DNA from: an uncultured Clostridia bacterium
GTDB lineage: Bacteria > Bacillota > Clostridia > Christensenellales > Borkfalkiaceae
Assembly (NCBI GenBank): GCA_947629725.1
Contig: CANREU010000109.1
Coordinates: 1 to 5,679 of the forward strand
Length of the DNA: 5,679 nt
Direction: 5' to 3'
A model generated the notes under the pieces. That model did not search any database and was not told the DNA's origin. It saw only the letters and a list, made by a program, of their open reading frames with translations. Positions within the stretch are counted from its first letter, which is position 1. Every line of letters starts with the position of its first letter. Of this stretch, positions 1 to 4,351 are shown piece after piece. A program made the translations under genes and the position numbers.

Positions 1-28
1 CGCAGGAGCCGAGTGTATCTTGATTTTA

Positions 29-71
29 AGATTCACTCACTCCGCCTGCGGCTCCGTTCGGAATGAGGACA
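29..71. repeat. Segment resembling a dispersed bacterial intergenic repeat
   Basis: Read on the minus strand the segment has the layout TGTC-CTCATTCCGA...GGAGTGA...GAATCTT. That resembles a widespread, poorly named family of bacterial intergenic repeats of the form TGTCATTCTGAG...GAAGAATCT. It also folds: CTCACTCCG (36-44) pairs with CGGAATGAG (59-67), with one mismatch that is a G-U pair in minus-strand RNA. The likeness is from memory and not from a search. Confidence 0.45.
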
Positions 72-94
72 AAGCTACTTCGTTTTCCATAGGA

Positions 95-110
95 GCAGCT
101 TTCCTCGCAC
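95..110 (+). repeat. Near-direct repeat, copy A
   Basis: GCAGCTTTCCTCGCAC matches 356-371 (GCAACTTTCCTCGCAC) at 15 of 16 positions. Weaker similarity extends upstream on both sides from AATGAG (62 and 325) through ACAAA, TTTCC-like and GCA blocks, so the repeated unit may be about 50 bases long. Confidence 0.6.
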
Positions 111-124
111 AAAAGATTTTGCGC
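105..124 (+). repeat. Copy 1 of a CAAAAGATTTTG-centred inverted repeat
   Basis: These 20 bases match the reverse complement of 215-234 at 17 positions; the three differences are one outer base and the two central ones. Each copy is itself nearly palindromic around CAAAA-GA-TTTTG. The pair brackets the 12-bp hairpin at 153-179. Confidence 0.55.
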
Positions 125-152
125 ATGAAGAGGGCGGCTCCCCCCACCCTAC

Positions 153-179
153 CCTCCCCCCTCAACGTGAGGGGGGAGG
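153..179. repeat. C-rich/G-rich palindrome, 12-bp perfect hairpin
   Basis: Arms 153-164 (CCTCCCCCCTCA) and 168-179 are exact inverted complements around the 3-base loop ACG. No U-tract or gene end adjoins it, so it is not a typical terminator for anything visible. A related G-run with a CAAGAA tail recurs next to it (171-188 and 196-213), suggesting a repeat element with an internal duplication. Confidence 0.65.
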
Positions 180-214
180 CAAGAAACGAAGTACAGGGGG
201 GGGCAAGAAGACGG

Positions 215-234
215 GCGCAAAAGATTTTGTACGA
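215..234 (-). repeat. Copy 2 of the CAAAAGATTTTG-centred inverted repeat
   Basis: This is the inverted partner of 105-124. The interval between the two also holds AAACGAAGTA (184-193), the exact inverse of 76-85. That second pair interleaves with this one and does not nest inside it, so the region is better read as a mosaic of repeat copies than as one folded RNA. Confidence 0.55.
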
Positions 235-290
235 ATCATAAAACCACTGCGCGGAGCAAAACCACGCTTTTGCGGCAGCGCACCCAATTT

Positions 291-306
291 GCGCGACCCT
301 TCGCGC
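291..306. repeat. Small GC hairpin in the non-coding region
   Basis: GCGCGA (291-296) and TCGCGC (301-306) pair perfectly around the loop CCCT. It has no gene context and may be part of the repeat patchwork; function unknown. Confidence 0.45.
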
Positions 307-355
307 TTATTGCCCGAGCAAGCGAATGAGAGAACAAACTTTGTTTCCCGCAAAA

Positions 356-371
356 GCAACTTTCCTCGCAC
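356..371 (+). repeat. Near-direct repeat, copy B, running into the terminal hairpin
   Basis: This is the partner of 95-110. After the shared CTTTCCTCGCAC, copy A continues AAAAGATTTTGCGC while copy B continues GGGGGATTTTTCGCAG, which is the left arm and loop of the 17-bp hairpin. The hairpin after the operon thus appears to be built on a copy of this repeat. Confidence 0.6.
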
Positions 372-404
372 GGGGGATTTTTCGCAGAAAAATCCCCCGT
401 GCGA
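366..404 (-). terminator. Perfect 17-bp stem-loop after the operon, candidate terminator
   Basis: Arms 366-382 and 388-404 are exact inverted complements around a 5-base loop (383-387). The stem has a GC part (GCACGGGGG) and an AT part next to the loop (ATTTTT/AAAAAT). It begins 5 bases after the stop of the last gene, where an operon terminator is expected. However, the minus-strand sequence after the stem (GGAAAGTTGCTTTTG) is not a true U-tract, and on the plus strand AATAATTTAG is only AT-rich. It may be a weak or two-way terminator, a transcript-end stabiliser, or simply part of a repeat element, because its left arm lies in a repeated segment. Confidence 0.5.
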
Positions 405-409
405 ATAAT

Positions 410-901
410 TTAGCAATAAGATGCGAGGAGGTCGTAGAGGGTCTGGTAATACTCCCCGAGGTAGGTGCGCGCGAGGGTGTCCATCGCATATGCCCGCACG
501 CGGGCGTCGGGGTCGTCCGTCACCTCCATGTAATACTGCCGCACCACGAGGAAGCGCTGGGAGACGGGAAGATTGTAGTTGGGGTTTTCGGGGTAGCGGT
601 AGGGTCCGTTCTCGTCCCCCTCCGTGCCGATGGCCTCGTAGGCGAGCTGGTACAAGAGGTCCTCCCGCACCGTCTCGACGTCCGCATTGAGTTTGGCGGC
701 GATCTCCTCCGAGCCCTTCGTGTAGATGGAGGACTCATAGGTGTGATTGGCGACGAGCCCGTAGACGAACTCCCGCATCTTCTCCTCCGCCTCGGCGACG
801 ATCTTGTTCTTCTTCCCCTGTGCGACCCGCACCATCGAGAGCTGGACGGGCGAGAGGTCGCTGTATTCGGGCTGCGTGAGGTCTATGATGTCGATCGTCA
901 T
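410..901 (-). CDS. Phage protein of unknown function, helical, last gene of the structural operon
   Basis: I do not recognise this 163-residue protein. It is complete: ATG at 901 overlaps the hub stop (ATGA), GGAGG lies 4 bases upstream, and TAA ends it at 410. It is acidic and largely helical. Helices are likely at about 17-50 (LSPVQLSMVRVAQGKKNKIVAEAEEKMRE), 64-93 and 112-162. A loop with GDENGPYRYPENPNYNLP (95-112) separates the last two. The final part is Tyr-rich: RFLVVRQYYMEVTDDPDARVRAY and YLGEYYQTLYDLLASYC. There is no signal peptide or membrane segment. In P22 the equivalent position is gp26, the tail needle, but that is a long trimeric coiled coil and there is no clear heptad pattern here. 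A tail-completion, chaperone or internal virion role is possible by position only. It is tightly coupled to the hub gene, so a structural or assembly role is likely. Confidence 0.85.
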   Translation of the reverse strand: MTIDIIDLTQPEYSDLSPVQLSMVRVAQGKKNKIVAEAEEKMREFVYGLVANHTYESSIYTKGSEEIAAKLNADVETVREDLLYQLAYEAIGTEGDENGPYRYPENPNYNLPVSQRFLVVRQYYMEVTDDPDARVRAYAMDTLARTYLGEYYQTLYDLLASYC

Positions 902-2187
902 ACCGCCTCCGCGCCGCGGAGGGAAAATCCGCGCAAGGCAAAGTTCTCCTGTTCGGTGGAAAATTTCACCGAGAACCTCTTCCCCCGGAGGGGACGGGGC
1001 AAAACGATCCGCCCGCTCCCCTCCGCCGTATAGCTCCCGTTTTCACAGCGGATCTCCACCGTGTAGCTCCCGTCCGCGTCCGCCGTGAACTCCCGCAGGA
1101 GGTAGTCCTTCCCGTCCGCGGCGGAAAACCCCCCCGTCTCCATCCATGCGAGGGGCTCGTCGGGATTGGAAAAGCCCGACGTCTCGCCGATCGTGCAGAT
1201 GTGGTGGTTGCACACAAAGGAGGGCGCCCTGCTCACGAAGGCCGCAGCCGCGTACTTGCAGAAAATGTGCCCCTCCTTCTCGGCGAAATCGTAGCAATAG
1301 AGCCACTTCTCCCCGTTTTGGAGGACGACGTTCGCGTAGAACTTGCCGTCCGAGACGCACCCGCCCGTGTAGATGGAGGTGAGCCTGATCTCGCGGAAGG
1401 CGCGGTCGGGAAGGACGCGGATCTTCTCCCCGTCGAACACCGTGAGCCCCCATTCGGAGATGTAATACACCTCCCGCCCCGTCGTGCACACCGTGTATTT
1501 GATCACCCCGCCGGGGCCCTGTACGGGGGGAAGGAAGCGGAAATTCAGCGGGTCGCCGTAGGCGAGGAGGAGGGAGATCCCCCTCTCCCGCACGAGCGCG
1601 ATCCTGTCTCCCAAAGAGACCATGCGGAGGACGGTGCCGAGCTCGCCGTCGGGCAGGTAGATCCTCCCGCTCTGCGCGGGCGGGGACTTCTCGCTCGGGA
1701 GGGTGTAGAGCCCGCCCACCTCGGTGTAGTAGAGATAGTCCGCCGTGGCGATGAAGACGCGCATGTTGTGCTGGCAGCCCGCGAGCCCGCCCGTGAGGGA
1801 GACTTTTCCCCACCCTGTGTCCGATTTGGTGACGTAGTAGAAGGTCTCCTTCGTGCCGAAGAGGACGCCGAAGCCGCCCGTATCCTTCGTGATCGTGTGG
1901 ACGGGGAAGACGTCCGTGGGCTCCTTTACGGAGAGCTCCGCACCGCCGCCGTGGTAGGCGCGCATGCGGACGCGGGTCTTGGTCTCGAAGAGAAAGACGT
2001 TGTCGTAGGACTGCCCCACCGCGCGGAGATAGCTCTTCTGGACGTCCGCGCCCTGCGTCGTCGCCGCCGAGCGACGGTAGGCGCCGTTTTTGAAGCGGAT
2101 GTTCCGCGCCTTGAAATCGGGGAAATGTTCGGCAGAACGGAGCTCTTCCGCCGAGAACTTCTTCTCCCGCTCCGTAAAGCCGTTCAT
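898..2187 (-). CDS. Tail hub/nozzle-like protein, probable beta-propeller (P22 gp10-like position)
   Basis: The 429-residue protein follows the adaptor, the place of the tail hub in P22 (gp10, 472 residues) and of the nozzle in T7 (gp12, 794 residues). These proteins form a hexameric tube below the adaptor ring. The N-terminus (1-45) is polar and ends in RNIRFKNGAYRRS, as in proteins that open with an assembly segment before strands. From about 50 to 340 it is a run of short hydrophobic strands and turns (for example DNVFLFETK, FGVLFGTKETFYYVT, MRVFIATADYLYYTEVGGLYTL, RIALVRERGISLLLAYGDPLNFRFLP, EVYYISEWGLTVFDGEKI), spaced like propeller blades. A C-terminal beta domain (about 350-429) follows, with LREFTADADGSYTVEI and PLRGKRFSVKFSTEQENFALRGFSLRG. 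ATG at 2187 overlaps the adaptor stop in an ATGA. A longer start at 2268 is rejected. The function is inferred from order, length and strand pattern; a related tail stabilisation protein is the main alternative. Confidence 0.7.
   Translation of the reverse strand: MNGFTEREKKFSAEELRSAEHFPDFKARNIRFKNGAYRRSAATTQGADVQKSYLRAVGQSYDNVFLFETKTRVRMRAYHGGGAELSVKEPTDVFPVHTITKDTGGFGVLFGTKETFYYVTKSDTGWGKVSLTGGLAGCQHNMRVFIATADYLYYTEVGGLYTLPSEKSPPAQSGRIYLPDGELGTVLRMVSLGDRIALVRERGISLLLAYGDPLNFRFLPPVQGPGGVIKYTVCTTGREVYYISEWGLTVFDGEKIRVLPDRAFREIRLTSIYTGGCVSDGKFYANVVLQNGEKWLYCYDFAEKEGHIFCKYAAAAFVSRAPSFVCNHHICTIGETSGFSNPDEPLAWMETGGFSAADGKDYLLREFTADADGSYTVEIRCENGSYTAEGSGRIVLPRPLRGKRFSVKFSTEQENFALRGFSLRGAEAV
906..922 (-). 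promoter_or_regulatory. Hairpin hiding the ribosome binding site of the last gene
   Basis: On the minus strand CCTCCGC (922-916), loop GGC, then GCGGAGG (912-906) form a perfect 7-bp GC-rich stem. The downstream arm contains GGAGG, the only Shine-Dalgarno sequence for the ATG at 901, and the upstream arm is its complement. The hairpin lies in the last codons (Leu-Arg-Gly-Ala-Glu) of the hub gene. Ribosomes finishing that gene would open it, so the layout suggests that the last gene is translated only when the hub gene is. The base pairing is seen; the regulation is inferred. Confidence 0.55.
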
Positions 2188-2732
2188 ACCCACCTCCTCG
2201 CGCGGACGGAGAGGGTGCGGCGGCAGATGCCTGCCGCGCGGAGGGCCTCGCGGTACCTCCTCTCCCACTCCCCCGCCTCCGCGGGACAGCCGCGGGAAAG
2301 GAGATACACCGCCGCCGTGCCGTAAGATAGGAGCCGCGCCGAGATCTTGTCGCCGAATTCCGACTTATCCCCCACCGACTTTTGGGCGGGCGCATAGGTG
2401 TATTCGATCTCCACCTCCTCGCCCTCCACCCCCACATATTCGGCGGACTGGGAGAAGGGGAGCCGCCTCCCCTTCCCGTCGGTCACGCGGAGGATGTTGA
2501 CGGGCTGCCGCTCGAATGCCGTGACGGCGACCTTCCCGCCGACAGGCTTAAAAATTTGGCTGCGGGCGACGGGGTAGAAATCGAGGGCGACCTCGTTTTC
2601 CACCGTGTTGTAGCAGCGGAGAAGCTCCGCCGTATCGGCGTTGGACGCGCTCGATAGGGCCGTATCGTCGAGGTCCCCCCTTCCCGCGTTCGCCGCCGCA
2701 AGCCCGAGCACTTCCTTTACGGTGACGCTCAT
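2184..2732 (-). CDS. Head-tail adaptor (connector) protein, P22 gp4 / T7 gp11-like role
   Basis: The 182-residue product sits between coat and tail-hub genes, where podoviruses place the adaptor ring that attaches beneath the portal and receives the tail. Visible organisation: an N-terminal helix (about 4-16), a second helix carrying AELLRCYNTVENEVALDFYP (35-54), a beta-rich middle (58-112, including FERQPVNILRVTDGKG and VEIEYTYAP), then two helices (127-147 and 150-168) and a basic tail ending RARRWV. An all-helical core interrupted by a beta segment, with a basic C-terminus, suits adaptor proteins of this type (P22 gp4 has 166 residues, T7 gp11 196). The assignment rests on position, length and pattern, not on a recognised signature. 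The ATG at 2732 is chosen over an upstream in-frame start at 2768, which would overlap the capsid gene, because AGGAGG lies 7 bases before it. Its last codons supply the next gene's ribosome binding site. Confidence 0.72.
   Translation of the reverse strand: MSVTVKEVLGLAAANAGRGDLDDTALSSASNADTAELLRCYNTVENEVALDFYPVARSQIFKPVGGKVAVTAFERQPVNILRVTDGKGRRLPFSQSAEYVGVEGEEVEIEYTYAPAQKSVGDKSEFGDKISARLLSYGTAAVYLLSRGCPAEAGEWERRYREALRAAGICRRTLSVRARRWV
2191..2198 (-). promoter_or_regulatory. Ribosome binding site of the hub/nozzle gene
   Basis: AGGAGGTG on the minus strand is encoded within the Arg-Arg-Trp codons ending the adaptor gene and lies 3 bases before the ATG at 2187 (5 bases counted from AGGAGG). 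With the ATGA overlap it decides the start in favour of 2187. Confidence 0.75.
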
Positions 2733-2739
2733 CGTCCTC

Positions 2740-2745
2740 CCTCCT
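2740..2745 (-). promoter_or_regulatory. Ribosome binding site of the adaptor gene
   Basis: AGGAGG on the minus strand is 7 bases before the ATG at 2732 and directly abuts the capsid stop codon (TAA, 2748-2746). A second purine block, GGGAGG, overlaps it closer to the start. This repeats the layout seen before the capsid gene: a 13-base gap almost wholly filled by the binding site. Confidence 0.78.
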
Positions 2746-3903
2746 TTACGCCTCGGTGATCCCCGCAAGCGCCGCCTGCCCGCAGGGGCGGTAGCAGAGG
2801 AGTTCGGCGTACTTTACGAGGGTCGCGGTGTACACGGGCTTGCCCGCGATCTGCTTGAGCACCTTGCCGTCCTCCCCCTCGAGCCACTGCCAGTCGCAGA
2901 GCTGGTGAAGGGCGAAGTCGTCGGTGTTCAAAAGGTACATCGTGCCCTCGGGGCAGAAGCGGTCGGCGACGACGGGGATCCCGTTGAAGGAGAGGGCGCG
3001 GAAGCCCCCTTCGAGCTCGCACGTCTCGGCGCGCTTGCCGTCGGAGAGGAGGTTGTAGAGGGCGCGGCGCACCCCCCACGAGCACACGATGAAGTTCGTC
3101 TTGCCGCCCGAGCGCTCCTCCACGTCGTCCATCGCCTTGAGGATCTTCGCCTCGGTGAGGGCGCCGACTTCCGTCTGCACGGCGGGCTTCATCCACGGGT
3201 TCGACTTCCTGTCCACCCCATAGAGATCCCCGTCGCCGAAGATTGCGGCAAGGCCCGTGATCTCAAGATCTTTGGAGTTTTGGAGGACGAGGGTGCAGTT
3301 TTCGGGCGTTGCGATCTTCGCCCCCGAGAGGGAGACCGTCTTGCCGTCCGCGCCGATGGCGGTGATCACTCTGCCGCCCTCCTTCAGCGTGCCGCCCGAG
3401 GCGTACACATCCACCGTCATGCCGACGGCGAGGTTGCGCGCGCTGTCCACCGTGTATTCGTTGTCGGAGGAGCCGGCGCCCGTCACCGTCGCAAGTTTCC
3501 CCGAGCCGTCGCCGAAGAGCATCCTGCCGAAGTGGTAGGAAGCGCTCTTCACGAGCCCCTCCATCTCGTCGTTCAAAAGGTTCACGAACGCCCCGTCCGA
3601 ATTGGCGGAGGCGCGGATCGCCTTGTCGGAGATGGCGACGGTGCCGTAGAGATTTTTGAGGGAGGAGACGAGCTGCACGTAGCGGTTCCCGTTCGCCTCG
3701 GGCAGGTACCCTTCCTCGGTGCCCGCGCCCACGCCGCCGTTCACGCCGACCGTGACCGTCTTTCTCACATCCTTCCCCCACACGTCCGAAGCGGTGCGCT
3801 TGATCGCCGCGAGGAAGGGGTTTGCCGCCTTGTCGAGCTGTTCGCCGACGGTGGGCAGGTAGTAACTTTTGAGGACATTGTCCGCTGTTTGGGTCGTAAC
3901 CAT
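2746..3903 (-). CDS. Major capsid protein, HK97 fold
   Basis: This is the coat subunit that builds the icosahedral shell. The 385-residue protein starts with a helical N-arm (NVLKSYYLPTVGEQLDK), followed by a Gly-rich extended stretch (residues 53-70) that fits the E-loop. LKNLYGTVAISDKAIRAS (82-99) and the acidic helix ending in FGRMLFGDGSGKLATV (125-140) match a widespread phage coat pattern. Residues about 138-212 form a beta-rich, Gly/Asp-rich insert between that GDGSGKL segment and the main P/A-domain part; it may be an inserted domain. The C-terminal half has FNGIPVVADRFCPEGTMYLLN (306-326) and ends in a strand with YAELLCYRP, typical of HK97-fold coats. The start at 3903 is chosen because AAGGAG lies 9 bases upstream and the alternative start at 3969 lacks such a site and overlaps the scaffold gene. 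No protease domain is attached and no protease gene is visible, which fits a scaffold-dependent, P22-like route without coat cleavage. Confidence 0.93.
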   Translation of the reverse strand: MVTTQTADNVLKSYYLPTVGEQLDKAANPFLAAIKRTASDVWGKDVRKTVTVGVNGGVGAGTEEGYLPEANGNRYVQLVSSLKNLYGTVAISDKAIRASANSDGAFVNLLNDEMEGLVKSASYHFGRMLFGDGSGKLATVTGAGSSDNEYTVDSARNLAVGMTVDVYASGGTLKEGGRVITAIGADGKTVSLSGAKIATPENCTLVLQNSKDLEITGLAAIFGDGDLYGVDRKSNPWMKPAVQTEVGALTEAKILKAMDDVEERSGGKTNFIVCSWGVRRALYNLLSDGKRAETCELEGGFRALSFNGIPVVADRFCPEGTMYLLNTDDFALHQLCDWQWLEGEDGKVLKQIAGKPVYTATLVKYAELLCYRPCGQAALAGITEA

Positions 3904-3912
3904 ACGATATTT

Positions 3913-3918
3913 CTCCTT
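3913..3918 (-). promoter_or_regulatory. Ribosome binding site of the major capsid gene
   Basis: AAGGAG on the minus strand lies 9 bases before the ATG at 3903. Two of its bases belong to the scaffold stop codon (TAA, 3919-3917), so the stop and the binding site are fused as TAAGGAG. This fixes the capsid start and argues against the longer in-frame start at 3969. Confidence 0.8.
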
Positions 3919-4351
3919 ATGAATCGGTTCTGCGCAAGTAGCCGAGGGCGAGAGCGCCCGCCTCGGCAATGGTTTTGGGACGGACGGGCGGAGCGGCGAC
4001 CGTCACTCCCCCCGTCATGAGGGGCACGCTCGCGGAGACCTGCCCCGCGGCGCGTGCGCGCGCCCCCTCTTCGTCCTCTGCGCGGTGGAGCTCTTCGCTC
4101 CCGCGCGGGTGCGCCGGAGAAGCCGCGTTCCCGCTCCCGTGCGGCGCCGCCTCCCCCTCCTCGAGCGCCTTCAGCTTCTGACTGCGACGGGTAAATTCCG
4201 CCTCCAGCTCCCGATAGGCGCGCATGAGGGCGTCTACGCTGCCGAATTTGCCGAGCAAAAGATGCTCTTCTTCGGGCTCTTGGCCGCGGTTTTCCGACCC
4301 CATGTCCCCATTTTGCGGTTTTTCGGACTGCATAGCGTTGTCCTTTTCCAT
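3917..4351 (-). CDS. Capsid scaffolding protein (small, acidic, coiled-coil type)
   Basis: Scaffolding proteins direct coat subunits to form a procapsid around the portal and then leave or are degraded. This 144-residue protein lies exactly between portal and major capsid genes, the usual position in P22 (gp8) and T7 (gp9). It has a polar, Glu-rich N-terminal part, then a helix with GKF, AYRELE and EFT (residues about 34-54), a motif recurring in podovirus scaffolds, then a charged, Ala/Gly-rich, probably disordered stretch (65-105). The C-terminal segment PKTIAEAGALAL (125-136) is probably helical and could bind coat protein, as the C-terminal helices of P22 scaffold do; that is inference. 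Two adjacent ATGs exist (4354 and 4351). The second is preferred because AGGAGG lies 6 bases before it, against only 3 before the first. At 144 residues it is much shorter than P22 gp8 (303). The frame is open far upstream inside the portal gene, but that stretch is a shadow. Confidence 0.8.
   Translation of the reverse strand: MEKDNAMQSEKPQNGDMGSENRGQEPEEEHLLLGKFGSVDALMRAYRELEAEFTRRSQKLKALEEGEAAPHGSGNAASPAHPRGSEELHRAEDEEGARARAAGQVSASVPLMTGGVTVAAPPVRPKTIAEAGALALGYLRRTDS

Larger units (their letters stand above)
1..409. other. Non-coding, repeat-rich region downstream of the phage operon
   Basis: No convincing gene is present on either strand. Small open frames exist, but they lack ribosome binding sites and run straight through inverted repeats. 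The stretch is looser in base composition than the operon, with alternating C/G runs and A/T-rich patches. It contains several overlapping repeats: a dispersed-repeat-like segment (29-71), a 10-bp inverted pair (76-85 with 184-193), a 20-base inverted pair with 17 matches (105-124 with 215-234), a 12-bp hairpin (153-179), a 6-bp hairpin with a 4-base loop (291-306), near-direct copies (95-110, 356-371), and the 17-bp terminal hairpin. No tRNA, integrase site or promoter could be supported. Confidence 0.7.

Noticed and set aside
20..241. Plus-strand open frame of 73 codons in the repeat region
   Set aside because: It spans the dispersed repeat and the 12-bp palindrome, has no binding site before its start, and encodes no recognisable pattern.
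366..404. Classical rho-independent terminator with full confidence
   Set aside because: The position and stem fit, but the required U-tract after the stem is missing on both strands, so it is listed only as a candidate.
1..409. CRISPR array, tRNA gene or attachment site in the repeat region
   Set aside because: Repeats are few, irregular, inverted and without even spacers; no cloverleaf or anticodon arm could be traced; no exact direct repeat long enough to be an att core was seen.
162..416. Minus-strand open frame of 84 codons just after the last gene
   Set aside because: It would overlap the last gene's stop, runs through the hairpin and repeat units, and has no convincing ribosome binding site. 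Basic Ser/Arg/Pro-rich translations like this are typical of repeats.
326..1033. Plus-strand open frame of 235 codons crossing the terminal hairpin and opposite the last gene
   Set aside because: It begins inside the repeat region, reads through the 17-bp hairpin, and is antisense to a gene with clear start and coupling signals.
1201..2325. Plus-strand open frame of 374 codons opposite the hub gene
   Set aside because: It is antisense to the hub gene with skewed composition and no recognisable domain; explained by GC-rich codon use.
1043..2437. Minus-strand open frame of 464 codons overlapping the hub and adaptor genes in another frame
   Set aside because: The product is Arg/His/Pro-rich out-of-frame sequence; the frame giving sensible strands and helices is the annotated one, with a good binding site.
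3904..3969. Longer in-frame start for the capsid gene (22 extra residues)
   Set aside because: It overlaps the scaffold end, has no nearby binding site, and the extra residues are unlike the coat N-arm; AAGGAG is placed for the ATG at 3903.
2641..4020. Long plus-strand open frame of 459 codons opposite the capsid and adaptor genes
   Set aside because: It lies wholly antisense to strongly supported genes, has no plausible start signal, and its product is Arg/Val/Glu-Gly-rich low-complexity of the sort made by GC-rich codon bias on the opposite strand.
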